Source: an uncultured Lachnobacterium sp.
GTDB taxonomy: Bacteria > Bacillota > Clostridia > Lachnospirales > Lachnospiraceae
Assembly: GCA_900543445.1 (NCBI GenBank)
Contig: UQRC01000003.1
Location: 53,190 to 117,189, forward strand
Reading direction: 5' to 3'
DNA: 64,000 bases
Under the pieces are notes generated by a model. The model was not told where the DNA came from. It made no database searches and saw only the letters and a program-made list of their open reading frames with translations. A program made the translations under genes and the position numbers. Positions 15,305 through 24,008 of the stretch are shown here, piece after piece (position 1 is the stretch's first letter; the number at the start of each line of letters is the position of its first letter).

Positions 15305-17218
15305 TTATATATCAAGCTGGGCATCGTTGGCGTGCTCATAGATGAAGGCCTTACGTGGCGGCACATCCGTCCCCATCAGCATCGCAGTTACGTCAGATGC
15401 CATACGACCATCCTCAATCTCGATGCGGCGCATCATACGTGTCTCAGGATTTAATGTCGTCTCCCAAAGCTGATCGGCATCCATCTCTCCGAGTCCTTTG
15501 TAGCGCTGCAATGTAAAGCTTCCCGTATGGGTTCTGCGATATTTTTCAAGTGCTGCATCATCGTACAGATATTCTTCCTTGCCCTTCGACGGAATCACCT
15601 TATACAGAGGCGGCATCGCCACATAGACGTGTCCCTCGAAGATCAGTTCCGGCATAAAGCGATAGAAAAGCGTCAGAAGGAGCGTTGAAATATGCGCTCC
15701 ATCGACATCGGCATCCGCCATAATGATGATCTTGTCGTAACGAAGCTTCGTAATATCAAAATCGTTTCCATATCCTTCCGAAAAGCCGCAGCCGAACGCG
15801 TTAATCATCGTCTTAATCTCTGCGTTGGCAAGTACTTTGTCGATACTGGCTTTCTCTACATTTAAAATCTTACCGCGGATCGGCATGATAGCCTGATACA
15901 TTCGGTTACGCGCCATCTTCGCAGAGCCTCCGGCGGAATCTCCCTCGACGATGAAGATCTCACACTTGGATGCATCGCGGCTCTCACAGTTGGAGAGCTT
16001 TCCGTTGGAATCAAAAGAGAATTTCTGCTTGGTGAGCAGGTTGGTTCTTGCCTTCTCCTCCGCCTTACGGATCTTGGCTGCCTTCTCCGCGCAGCCGATG
16101 ACGGTCTTTAATGTCTCTAAGTTCTTATCAAAATACAACGGAACTTCGTCGTTCGTCACCTTAGCAGTTGCACGATTGGCATCCTGATTATCGAGCTTCG
16201 TCTTCGTCTGTCCCTCGAAGCGGGGATCCGGATGTTTGATTGAGATAACGGCGGTCATACCGTTACGCACATCCGCGCCATTGAAATTGGCATCCTTCTC
16301 CTTTAAGATACCAAGTTCACGCGCGTACGCATTGATGATTGTTGTGAACGCCGTCTTGAATCCGGTCAGGTGTGCACCACCTTCCGAGTTGTAGATATTG
16401 TTACAAAATCCCAGGATATTCTCATGAAATTCACTGGTATACTGAAACGCAGCCTCAACCTCGATGCCTTCGCCCTCACCCTTAAAATAGATGACATCAT
16501 GAAGTACCTCAAGATTGTTGTTGAGATCCTTGACAAAGCCAACAATGCCATCCGGCTCATGAAACTCAATATGCTCCACCTCCGGCTTTCTGCGATCCTC
16601 ATAGATGATCGTAAGCGCCGGATTCAGATAAGCAGTCTCATGCATACGGCTTTTGACATCATCTTCCTTGAAACGTGTCTTCTCGAAGATCTCCGGATCC
16701 GGAAGGAAATTGATCTTCGTTCCGGTCTTCTTCGTCTTACCGATCTTCGGAAGAAGTCCGTTCTCCAAAGGAAGAACCGGGACACCTCGCTCGTAACGAT
16801 CATGATGGATGTAGCCCTCTCTGCTGATCTGTACATCCATATAAGTAGACAGCGCATTCACGACCGAAGAACCAACTCCATGCAGACCTCCGCTCGTCTT
16901 GTACGCATTGTTATCAAATTTACCACCGGCATGCAGCGTGGAGAAAACGACACGTGCGGCAGACACGCCTTTGGCATGCATGCCTACCGGAATGCCTCGT
17001 CCGTTATCCTCAACGGTGCAGGATCCGTCCGCTTCCAGAGTCACCCAGATCGTATCACACACGCCTGCCAGATGCTCGTCAACAGAGTTGTCAACAATCT
17101 CGTAAATTAAATGATTCAGTCCCTTCGTAGTAACACTTCCGATGTACATTCCCGGACGTTTTCTTACTGCTTCCAGTCCCTCTAATACTGCTATGCTGCT
17201 TGCATCATATCCTGACAT
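15305..17218 (-). CDS. parE: DNA topoisomerase IV subunit B (ParE/GyrB family)
   Basis: The ATPase subunit of the type IIA topoisomerase, partner of the ParC-like protein downstream. It has 637 residues. The GHKL ATPase has EIVDNSVDEHLAG, VEDNGRGIPVG and YKTSGGLHGVGSSVVNALS. The TSGGLHGVG form is typical of ParE, while gyrases more often have VSGGLHGVG. The Toprim domain shows IVEGDSAGGSAKMARNR and MADADVDGAHIS; the C-terminal signature is RYKGLGEMDADQLWETT. ATG 17218 is chosen because AAGGAG precedes it at 8 bases; an in-frame GTG three codons upstream overlaps that site. The gene starts 12 bases after the regulator gene. Confidence 0.82.
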   Translation of the reverse strand: MSGYDASSIAVLEGLEAVRKRPGMYIGSVTTKGLNHLIYEIVDNSVDEHLAGVCDTIWVTLEADGSCTVEDNGRGIPVGMHAKGVSAARVVFSTLHAGGKFDNNAYKTSGGLHGVGSSVVNALSTYMDVQISREGYIHHDRYERGVPVLPLENGLLPKIGKTKKTGTKINFLPDPEIFEKTRFKEDDVKSRMHETAYLNPALTIIYEDRRKPEVEHIEFHEPDGIVGFVKDLNNNLEVLHDVIYFKGEGEGIEVEAAFQYTSEFHENILGFCNNIYNSEGGAHLTGFKTAFTTIINAYARELGILKEKDANFNGADVRNGMTAVISIKHPDPRFEGQTKTKLDNQDANRATAKVTNDEVPLYFDKNLETLKTVIGCAEKAAKIRKAEEKARTNLLTKQKFSFDSNGKLSNCESRDASKCEIFIVEGDSAGGSAKMARNRMYQAIMPIRGKILNVEKASIDKVLANAEIKTMINAFGCGFSEGYGNDFDITKLRYDKIIIMADADVDGAHISTLLLTLFYRFMPELIFEGHVYVAMPPLYKVIPSKGKEEYLYDDAALEKYRRTHTGSFTLQRYKGLGEMDADQLWETTLNPETRMMRRIEIEDGRMASDVTAMLMGTDVPPRKAFIYEHANDAQLDI

Positions 17219-17230
17219 ATTTTGCACTCC

Positions 17231-18331
17231 TTACTCTGTTCGACTCTGGTCCTTGACATGTGCGATGACCATGACCGCAATCCGAAACGTCATCGCATCG
17301 TCAAACGTCCGGATATCCAGACCGATTGCCTTTTGTATTCTCTCTAAGCGGTAGACCAGTGTATTTCTGTGAACATACAGCTGTCTTGCTGTCTCTGAAA
17401 TATTCAGATTGTTCTCGAAAAATTTGTTGATGGTCGACATCGCTTCCTCATCATCTAAGATCTCCGGAATCCTCTCTCCGAATACCTCTTTGATGAACAT
17501 ATTACATAAACTCATCGGAAGCTGGTAGATCAGTCTTCCGATTCCTAATTTTCCATATGAAATCGTATCGTATTCCGCATAGAATACTCTTCCCACCTCA
17601 AGCGCCATCTTGGCTTCCTGATAGGACTCCGCGATCTCCGGAAGCTGCATGACAACGTTGCCGTATCCGACACGTACCTTGATCATCGCCTCCATATGAA
17701 GGTTGTCCACCAGGCTGTCTGCGATACCGCGAAGCACTTCCTCCATATCCGCTTCCTCAACGTGGGACACATCCTTGATCAGTACCACACTGTGCTGATC
17801 CACACTGGTCACAAAATCTCCCGCACGAATATTGGACAGATTCTTAACCAGTTCCATTGCAACATCATTGTTCTTATTACCGGTATCAATGACAAAAGCC
17901 ACCCTCGGTGCCGCGAGAATATGATGCTTCTTCGCCTTACCGTAGATGTCTACAATAAGCATATTTCCAAGTAAAATATTCTGTATAAAATTATTGCGGT
18001 CAAACTGTTCCGCAAAACTCATCACAAGATTTCGGATCTGACAGACTGCCATCTGTGCATAGACCGCATACGTCTCATCCGGCACCTGGCAGACGAGCAC
18101 ATACTCCATCTCCCCCTCTACCATGATCTTGTAGAGATGAAGATCCTGATAGGTCTGACGTTCTGCAAGTGATTCCTCAAATTCCGTCACAACCTGCTCC
18201 AATGTCGGAGACACTTCAATCTCCTGCGTGTGGGCGACCAGTTTGCCTTTTGCTCCAAAAAGTGCCGTCTCCATACGGCAGATCTCTTGGATCTCATTTA
18301 ATGAATTCTGTAATTTCTGATTTGACAGCAT
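17231..18331 (-). CDS. CdaR/PucR-type transcriptional regulator
   Basis: A 366-residue regulator. The C-terminal 60 residues are the PucR-type helix-turn-helix: NLNISETARQLYVHRNTLVY followed by RLERIQKAIGLDIRTFDDAM. The middle third resembles the GGDEF-like domain found in CdaR proteins, and the N-terminal part is probably a sensor of a small molecule. CdaR-family proteins often control sugar-acid or purine use. Here the upstream gene is a multi-sugar ABC ATPase, separated by a terminator, which suggests a link with carbohydrate uptake, though only by place. The downstream neighbour is parE, 12 bases away, so read-through into topoisomerase IV is likely. Confidence 0.8.
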   Translation of the reverse strand: MLSNQKLQNSLNEIQEICRMETALFGAKGKLVAHTQEIEVSPTLEQVVTEFEESLAERQTYQDLHLYKIMVEGEMEYVLVCQVPDETYAVYAQMAVCQIRNLVMSFAEQFDRNNFIQNILLGNMLIVDIYGKAKKHHILAAPRVAFVIDTGNKNNDVAMELVKNLSNIRAGDFVTSVDQHSVVLIKDVSHVEEADMEEVLRGIADSLVDNLHMEAMIKVRVGYGNVVMQLPEIAESYQEAKMALEVGRVFYAEYDTISYGKLGIGRLIYQLPMSLCNMFIKEVFGERIPEILDDEEAMSTINKFFENNLNISETARQLYVHRNTLVYRLERIQKAIGLDIRTFDDAMTFRIAVMVIAHVKDQSRTE

Positions 18332-18350
18332 GGATTTTCCTCCGATTAGA

Positions 18351-18380
18351 AAACCGGGTGTAAATCCTCACACCCGGTTT
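18351..18380 (-). terminator. terminator after the sugar ABC ATPase
   Basis: AAACCGGGTGT (18351-18361) and ACACCCGGTTT (18370-18380) form a perfect 11-bp stem with an 8-base loop, 30 bases after the ATPase stop codon. On the minus strand it runs into TTCTAATC, a short T-tract. It separates the ATPase from the regulator gene, though some read-through is likely. Confidence 0.75.
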
Positions 18381-18410
18381 CATCATTTACAACTATATAA
18401 TTTTAACGAA

Positions 18411-19523
18411 CTAGTTGGTAATTGTCAATTCTGTTTCCTTATCGAATACATGAATCTTATGTGGATCAAAGGCAAGCTTAATATGATCACCGTAACGAGC
18501 AGATGTATCAGAAGCAACCTTAGCTGTCATGTTAGCTCCGGCAACTGTGTAGTACAGTAATACTTCAGCACCAAGTAACTCGTAACCTGTTACATCAGAC
18601 TCAACGATGCTTCCCGGATACTTAGCAAGCATCTCAGCATCATCAGAGATATCCTCAGGTCTGATACCGAATACAACTTTCTTTCCGTTGTAGCCGCCAT
18701 CGATAAGCTTCTTAGACTTCTCAGCTGGAAGATCAATTGCGTAATCAGCAAACTTAAGAGTTGCAACATCACCGTTAACAACAACGTCTGCATCTACGAA
18801 GTTCATCTGTGGAGATCCGATGAATCCTGCTACGAATAAGTTGTTAGGCTCATTGTATAATTTCTGTGGGCTATCAACCTGCATGATAACACCATCTTTT
18901 AATACAACGATTCTTGTTCCAAGTGTCATAGCCTCTGTCTGATCATGTGTTACATAGATGATTGTAGCACCTAATCTGTTATGTAAAGAAGCGATCTCAG
19001 ATCTCATCTGTACACGAAGCTTTGCATCCAGGTTTGATAAAGGCTCATCCATAAGGAATACCTTAGGATTACGAACGATTGCACGACCCATGGCAACACG
19101 CTGTCTCTGTCCACCGGAGAGAGCCTTTGGCTTACGATCAAGTAACTTCTCAAGGTCAAGGATTCTTGCAGCTTCCTCAACTTTTGCCTTAATCTCATCC
19201 TTTGGTACTTTTCTTAACTTAAGACCGAATGCCATATTGTCAAATACTGTCATGTGTGGGTACAGAGCGTAGTTCTGGAATACCATTGCAATATCTCTGT
19301 CCTTAGGCTCAACATCGTTTACAACCTTGCCGTCGATGATCAGTTCTCCGGAAGAAATCTCCTCAAGACCTGCGATCATACGAAGTGTTGTAGACTTTCC
19401 ACATCCGGATGGTCCTACGAAGATAATGAACTCCTTATCTTCTACATCCAGGTTAAAATCCTTAACAGCCTCAAATCCGTTAGGATATACTTTACATACA
19501 TTCTTTAATGATAAACTTGCCAT
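18411..19523 (-). CDS. multi-sugar ABC transporter ATPase (MsmX/UgpC/MalK type)
   Basis: It powers carbohydrate ABC importers at the inner face of the membrane. The 370 residues are the normal length. It shows Walker A GPSGCGKSTTLR, signature LSGGQRQRVAMGRA, Walker B VFLMDEPLSNLD, the switch histidine in IIYVTHDQTEAMT, and a C-terminal TOBE-type regulatory domain (GIRPEDISDDAEM). No permease or binding protein lies nearby. This is typical of the shared ATPase MsmX of Firmicutes, which serves several sugar importers encoded elsewhere. It is a single-gene unit with its own terminator. Confidence 0.9.
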   Translation of the reverse strand: MASLSLKNVCKVYPNGFEAVKDFNLDVEDKEFIIFVGPSGCGKSTTLRMIAGLEEISSGELIIDGKVVNDVEPKDRDIAMVFQNYALYPHMTVFDNMAFGLKLRKVPKDEIKAKVEEAARILDLEKLLDRKPKALSGGQRQRVAMGRAIVRNPKVFLMDEPLSNLDAKLRVQMRSEIASLHNRLGATIIYVTHDQTEAMTLGTRIVVLKDGVIMQVDSPQKLYNEPNNLFVAGFIGSPQMNFVDADVVVNGDVATLKFADYAIDLPAEKSKKLIDGGYNGKKVVFGIRPEDISDDAEMLAKYPGSIVESDVTGYELLGAEVLLYYTVAGANMTAKVASDTSARYGDHIKLAFDPHKIHVFDKETELTITN

Positions 19524-19695
19524 TTGAAAAACCTCCTAAGTAATTTTCCTCTTTGTGTCCCTAAGGACTTCTTACAATTAGTATAATACATAAGGTTGCC
19601 CCAAAAGACCACCGTCAAACCGCCAAAGATTTTTTACCACTTCTTGTCACTTTGACGAATCCCCTGTGATTCACTCCGGACTTTGGTTAAAATGA

Positions 19696-20337
19696 CTACA
19701 GTTTCGAGTATCCAAATCCATTCACCATCGCTTCAATCTTCTGTCCCTTCTTGCAGAATGGGCAGTCCTGCGCATTATATGCCTCGTATCCGGTAATGTC
19801 TTCCTTGTCAAAAAGTGCTTCCACCTCAACACCATCGACAGATTTTACCGTGCTGAACAATGAAGCAACTCCCTCAACCGTTCCTCCGTAGTAGCGGATA
19901 CACTCAAGACTTCTGCGGATCGTCTCACCGGTTGTTGTCGTAGCAAGGAGAAGTACCACGTGTTTTCCGGCGATTGCCCCCTTATTATTATCACGGAAAA
20001 GCATCTGGTTATTGCTGTTAAACTCCGGTGTAACTACATAAATTGTCTCGTGACGGTTCGTAGATAATACACCGCCATTCTCGATTTCCTGACTTAAAAA
20101 TGCGCCTACCACTTCTGTTCCATCCATGCAGACGATCGTATCGACATACTCAGCACGGTGCATGTGGGAATACAAAACCTTGGCAGCCTCCTTTGCCTCT
20201 CCTGCACGTGTCTTCAAACTCGTTACATCCACATAATAATTGATATGAGAATGACTGGTTGCAAAGTGTCCCGGGATGGCATGCATTGCAAGCAGATTGC
20301 TTTCTTTTGAATAAAATTTCACCATACGATTTTCCAT
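19696..20337 (-). CDS. orotate phosphoribosyltransferase-like protein
   Basis: A 213-residue protein with a type I PRTase fold. It is recognisable as an orotate phosphoribosyltransferase relative through TIVCMDGTEVVGAFL and the loop segment HVVLLLATTTTGETIRRS. In true OPRTases the PRPP loop reads VDDVxTTG. Here the two acidic residues are replaced by Leu and Ala, while TTTTGET is kept. The C-terminus adds a possible metal- or redox-active pair, CPFCKKGQ. The changed loop makes ordinary catalysis doubtful; it may bind PRPP or a nucleotide as a sensor, or use another substrate. The start follows GGAGG. It is monocistronic, 131 bases from dut. Confidence 0.7.
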   Translation of the reverse strand: MENRMVKFYSKESNLLAMHAIPGHFATSHSHINYYVDVTSLKTRAGEAKEAAKVLYSHMHRAEYVDTIVCMDGTEVVGAFLSQEIENGGVLSTNRHETIYVVTPEFNSNNQMLFRDNNKGAIAGKHVVLLLATTTTGETIRRSLECIRYYGGTVEGVASLFSTVKSVDGVEVEALFDKEDITGYEAYNAQDCPFCKKGQKIEAMVNGFGYSKL

Positions 20338-20418
20338 AGTAAATACCTCCTGTCATCGAACACCGGTAGATTAGAAAACGTGCACGACCGATGCTGTTCC
20401 TATATGTTAATATTATAA

Positions 20419-20449
20419 AACACCGGCCTGCGTACTGCAAGTCGGTGTT
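20419..20449 (-). terminator. terminator of the der-plsY-gpsA-dut operon
   Basis: AACACCGGCCTGC (20419-20431) pairs with GCAAGTCGGTGTT (20437-20449) with two mismatches. The minus strand then reads TTATAATATT. It lies 20 bases after the dut stop codon. Confidence 0.7.
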
Positions 20450-20468
20450 GTGTGAATCAATATAAAAA

Positions 20469-20903
20469 TTACGCCTTTCCGGTGCTTCCGAATCCGCCAC
20501 GGTCCGAATTGTCAAGATGTTCAACTTCCTCGAACTGAATTTTCGGCTGATTCTCCATAATGCGGAACTGTGCTACGCGGTCATTCACATGGATCACAGT
20601 ATCTCTTGTTGCATAGACCGGCATCCGCCACATATCATTATCACCACAATAAGTGTTATCCACGATTCCAATACTGTTCGTCTGGATCAGTCCCCATGTC
20701 TTAAAGGTAGAACTTCTCGGAACAAGATGCGCCTCATATCCCTTCGGCAGTTCCATCGCAATACCAAGCGGGATCAAAGCAAAATCTCCTGCATGGAGTG
20801 TGACCTCCTCCGAAGCGCGCACATCGATCCAGTCGGATTTCCCCTCGATATAATCCAGCTTTTCTATTTTATCCGTAAAATATTTGATTCTGATCTTCTC
20901 CAT
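20469..20903 (-). CDS. dut: dUTP diphosphatase (trimeric dUTPase)
   Basis: It hydrolyses dUTP to dUMP and pyrophosphate, keeping uracil out of DNA and feeding thymidylate synthesis. The 144 residues fit the trimeric all-beta family, and its motifs appear in order: VPRSST (motif 2, about residue 63), GIVDNTYCGDND (motif 3, uracil pocket and catalytic Asp), NDRVAQFRI (motif 4) and the glycine-rich C-terminal arm RGGFGSTG (motif 5). It lies three bases after gpsA and ends the operon before a terminator. Confidence 0.95.
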   Translation of the reverse strand: MEKIRIKYFTDKIEKLDYIEGKSDWIDVRASEEVTLHAGDFALIPLGIAMELPKGYEAHLVPRSSTFKTWGLIQTNSIGIVDNTYCGDNDMWRMPVYATRDTVIHVNDRVAQFRIMENQPKIQFEEVEHLDNSDRGGFGSTGKA

Positions 20904-20906
20904 CTG

Positions 20907-21920
20907 TTATGACTCCCATTCTAACTGTATGTGTTCCGGGCGTTTCTCACGGATCATCAGATCCTTGACCGCTTCCTTGGCCGGCTTATCATCAAAAAGT
21001 ACTTTATTGACTTCCTCAATGATTGGAAGTTCCGTATCATACTTCTCCGCCAAAGCAAGTGCTGCCTTAGCAGAATATACGCCCTCGACAACCATCTTGA
21101 CTTCATCCATCGCCTGCTGCATCGTATATCCCTGACCGATCAGCATACCCGCCTTACGATTACGACTGTGCTTGCTCTCACAGGTTACGATCAGATCACC
21201 GATACCTGTAAGACCGCACAAGGTCTCAAGCTTCGCGCCCATCGCTACCGCAAGTCTTGCAATCTCCGCGATTCCTCGCGTGATCAAAGCCGCCTTCGTA
21301 TTATCTCCGTAACCGAGTCCGTCCGCCATACCAGCTGCTAAAGCGATCACGTTCTTTAAAGATCCGCCAAGCTCCATGCCAAGCATATCCGGACTTGTAT
21401 ATACACGGAACACCTCATTCATAAACAGATCCTGAATCCGTTCAGCGGATGCCTTGCTTCTCGCGCCTGCAACAACCGTTGTCGGAAGTCCGATACCAAC
21501 CTCCTCCGCATGGGAAGGACCACACATAACGGCAACATCTGCCTGTGGGATTTCCTGTTCCACCACATCCGAAATCGTCATCAGTGTATCTTCTTCAATT
21601 CCCTTTGCAACGCAGACGATCATCTGTCCGTCTGTCACGAAAGGCGCCATGCTTTTGGCCGTACTTCTTGTGAATACAGATGGAACTGCAAGCACCAATA
21701 CCTCACGCCCCTGAATGGATGCACCAAGATCCGTTGTAAATTCCATGTCTTCCGGTAATTTTACTCCCGGCAGTTTATCTACATGTTCATGCTTTTCGCG
21801 AAGCATCGCAATCTCAGACTCCACGATCGACCATACGGTCACCTTGTGTCCGTTCGTATGTAATAATTTGGCAAGCGCAATTCCCCAGCTTCCTGCGCCT
21901 ATCACTGTAACCTTTGCCAT
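20907..21920 (-). CDS. gpsA: glycerol-3-phosphate dehydrogenase [NAD(P)+]
   Basis: It reduces dihydroxyacetone phosphate to sn-glycerol 3-phosphate, the backbone for phospholipids. The 337-residue protein has the Rossmann motif VIGAGSWGIALAKLL (residues 5-19), the AVPS segment before the active site, GPSHAEEVG (substrate binding), LGGSLKNVIALAAGM with the catalytic lysine, and LTGIGDLIVTC. It follows plsY by one base, so the product (GpsA) and the user (PlsY) of glycerol 3-phosphate are encoded side by side. Confidence 0.96.
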   Translation of the reverse strand: MAKVTVIGAGSWGIALAKLLHTNGHKVTVWSIVESEIAMLREKHEHVDKLPGVKLPEDMEFTTDLGASIQGREVLVLAVPSVFTRSTAKSMAPFVTDGQMIVCVAKGIEEDTLMTISDVVEQEIPQADVAVMCGPSHAEEVGIGLPTTVVAGARSKASAERIQDLFMNEVFRVYTSPDMLGMELGGSLKNVIALAAGMADGLGYGDNTKAALITRGIAEIARLAVAMGAKLETLCGLTGIGDLIVTCESKHSRNRKAGMLIGQGYTMQQAMDEVKMVVEGVYSAKAALALAEKYDTELPIIEEVNKVLFDDKPAKEAVKDLMIREKRPEHIQLEWES

Positions 21921-21921
21921 C

Positions 21922-22569
21922 TTATTTCTCCTTTTTCATTCCGAATTTATTCTCTGTTCCGTTCAGGAGACGCACGATATTCTGTCTGTGTCTCCACAAT
22001 GCCATCACGGTAAAGCAGGCACTGATCACATAGAACTCGATCAATGTTGCCCCTTCCAGTTTCAGATAGCCAAGCTGTCCGAACACAATCACCTGGATCA
22101 GATAACTGATCACAACAAGAATGGATCCAAGTGATACATATCTTGTAATTGCCACTGCAAGGATAAACAAAAGCAGACAGATCGGTGCTGCTGCCGGGCA
22201 GACCGCAAGGATCATGCCCGATGTACAGGCGATACCCTTGCCTCCCTTAAACTGCAGATAACAAGGAAAATTATGTCCGAGCACACTTCCAAAGCCTGCA
22301 TAAATCTCCAGCACCTTCGTTGCCTCACCGTAAGTATTCGAAAAAATCAATTTCACCAAAAGTACGGCAAAAATTGCCTTGAACAGATCCCCAAGAAAAG
22401 TGATTGCACCGGCTTTCCAGCCAAGAACACGAAGCGAATTGGTCGTTCCCGCATTCCCGCTTCCTTCCTTTCTTATATCAATTCCCTTGGATTTTCCATA
22501 TATATACGCTGTCTGAAACAGACCGAATCCGTATCCGATCAATAGCGATACAATTCTAGCGATAATCAT
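21922..22569 (-). CDS. plsY: glycerol-3-phosphate acyltransferase PlsY
   Basis: It transfers an acyl group from acyl phosphate (made by PlsX, encoded at 46186) to glycerol 3-phosphate in the membrane. With 215 residues it has five to six hydrophobic segments and the conserved loops KEGSGNAGTTNSLRVLG, GHNFPCYLQFKGGKG and a C-terminal RHRQNIVRLLNGTE. I place the start at 22569 because AAGGAAGAG precedes it and the family begins here; the longer open frame would overlap der. One base separates it from der and one from gpsA. Confidence 0.95.
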   Translation of the reverse strand: MIIARIVSLLIGYGFGLFQTAYIYGKSKGIDIRKEGSGNAGTTNSLRVLGWKAGAITFLGDLFKAIFAVLLVKLIFSNTYGEATKVLEIYAGFGSVLGHNFPCYLQFKGGKGIACTSGMILAVCPAAAPICLLLFILAVAITRYVSLGSILVVISYLIQVIVFGQLGYLKLEGATLIEFYVISACFTVMALWRHRQNIVRLLNGTENKFGMKKEK

Positions 22570-22570
22570 G

Positions 22571-23893
22571 TTACTCTTCCTTTCGTTCTCTTGTAATAAA
22601 TTTGAGTGCCGTACCACGGAATCCAAAGGTATCACGGATACGATTCTCCAAATATCTGGTGTACGAAAAATGCATCAGATTCTTGTCGTTTACAAACACA
22701 ACGAAAGTCGGTGGCTTTACAGACACCTGTGTCACATAGTAGATCTTAAGGCGCTTGCCTTTGTCCGTCGGTGGCTGCTGCATCGCAACGGCCTCCGCAA
22801 CGATCTCATTTAAGACACCGGTCGCAACACGCATACTGTTGTTCTCGATCACCACATCGATCATCTCAAACACTTTATTCAGACGCTGTCCCGACTTCGC
22901 AGAGATAAACAGGATCTCCGCATATGGCATAAAGCTTAATACCTGACGGATTCTCTCGGTATATTTCTTAACGGTGTTGTTATCCTTCTCGATGGCATCC
23001 CACTTATTGACAGCAATAATAATTCCCTTGCCGCGGTCATGTGCAATACCTGCGATCTTGGCATCCTGCTCGGTCACACCTTCAACCGCATCAATCACGA
23101 TAATGACGACATCCGCACGCTCCACTGCCGTAACGGCACGGATAATACTATATCGCTCAATCTCTTCCTTGATCTTGTTCTTTCTTCTGAGTCCCGCCGT
23201 ATCGATAAACACATATTCCTGTCCGTTGTAACGGATATCTGTATCGATTGCATCTCTTGTCGTACCCGCAATATCAGAAACGATCACACGATCCTCCTGC
23301 GCAAGCTTATTAATAAGAGAAGACTTACCGACATTCGGCTTTCCGATGATGGCAACCTTCGGGCGCTCATCCTCCGGCTGATCCTGTGCCGAATCCGGGA
23401 AATACTTAACGACTTCATCAAGCATATCACCAAGTCCCAGCATGGACGATGCCGATACCGGATAAGGCTCTCCGATTCCAAGATTATAAAACTCATACAC
23501 ATCCGGCATAAATTTTTCGAAACTGTCTACTTTATTTACAACAAGAATGACCGGCTTCTTCGAGCGGCGTAACATATCTGCCACCTTGGAATCCGCATCC
23601 TGAAGTCCCTGACGCACATCTGTAATAAACATAATGACATCCGCAGTCGCGATCGCGATCTCCGCCTGCTCACGCATCTGGGATAAAATAATATCGCCAC
23701 TATCCGGCTCAATTCCTCCGGTATCGATCAATGTAAAATTATAATTCAACCAGGTGACATCCGCATAGATACGGTCTCTTGTAACACCCGGGGTATCCTT
23801 GACAATCGAGATACGCTCTCCTGCCAGTGTATTAAAAAGCGTTGATTTACCCACGTTCGGGCGTCCGACAATCGCAACAACCGGTTTACTCAT
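22571..23893 (-). CDS. der: ribosome biogenesis GTPase Der (EngA)
   Basis: A double-GTPase needed for assembly of the 50S ribosomal subunit. The 440 residues contain GTPase domain 1 ([26 protein letters not shown]), GTPase domain 2 ([27 protein letters not shown]) and a C-terminal KH-like domain from about 355. The tandem layout is unique to Der. It is the first gene of a four-gene operon with plsY, gpsA and dut. Confidence 0.97.
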   Translation of the reverse strand: MSKPVVAIVGRPNVGKSTLFNTLAGERISIVKDTPGVTRDRIYADVTWLNYNFTLIDTGGIEPDSGDIILSQMREQAEIAIATADVIMFITDVRQGLQDADSKVADMLRRSKKPVILVVNKVDSFEKFMPDVYEFYNLGIGEPYPVSASSMLGLGDMLDEVVKYFPDSAQDQPEDERPKVAIIGKPNVGKSSLINKLAQEDRVIVSDIAGTTRDAIDTDIRYNGQEYVFIDTAGLRRKNKIKEEIERYSIIRAVTAVERADVVIIVIDAVEGVTEQDAKIAGIAHDRGKGIIIAVNKWDAIEKDNNTVKKYTERIRQVLSFMPYAEILFISAKSGQRLNKVFEMIDVVIENNSMRVATGVLNEIVAEAVAMQQPPTDKGKRLKIYYVTQVSVKPPTFVVFVNDKNLMHFSYTRYLENRIRDTFGFRGTALKFITRERKEE

Positions 23894-23942
23894 GTTTTAC
23901 CTCACTTCTATAAAAATCAAGTTAACTTTTTCATATAAAAAT

Positions 23943-24005
23943 AAAATCAAGCAGTTCTTACCCGCTTGATTTTACAATAACAAGTGGGACTTGTAAAGTC
24001 CCACT
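23943..24005 (-). terminator. tandem hairpins terminating the ABC exporter operon
   Basis: Two stems follow the permease stop: AGTGGGACTT/AAGTCCCACT (23983-23992 and 23996-24005), then AAAATCAAGC/GCTTGATTTT (23943-23952 and 23964-23973). The latter runs into ATTTTTATAT on the minus strand. Confidence 0.75.
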
Positions 24006-24008
24006 CGC

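Noticed and set aside
12677..17218. Calling the pair gyrA/gyrB
   Set aside because: The A subunit lacks the QRRGGKG GyrA box and is ParC-length, the B subunit has the TSGGLHGVG form typical of ParE, and no dnaA-recF context is present. The distinction stays somewhat uncertain.
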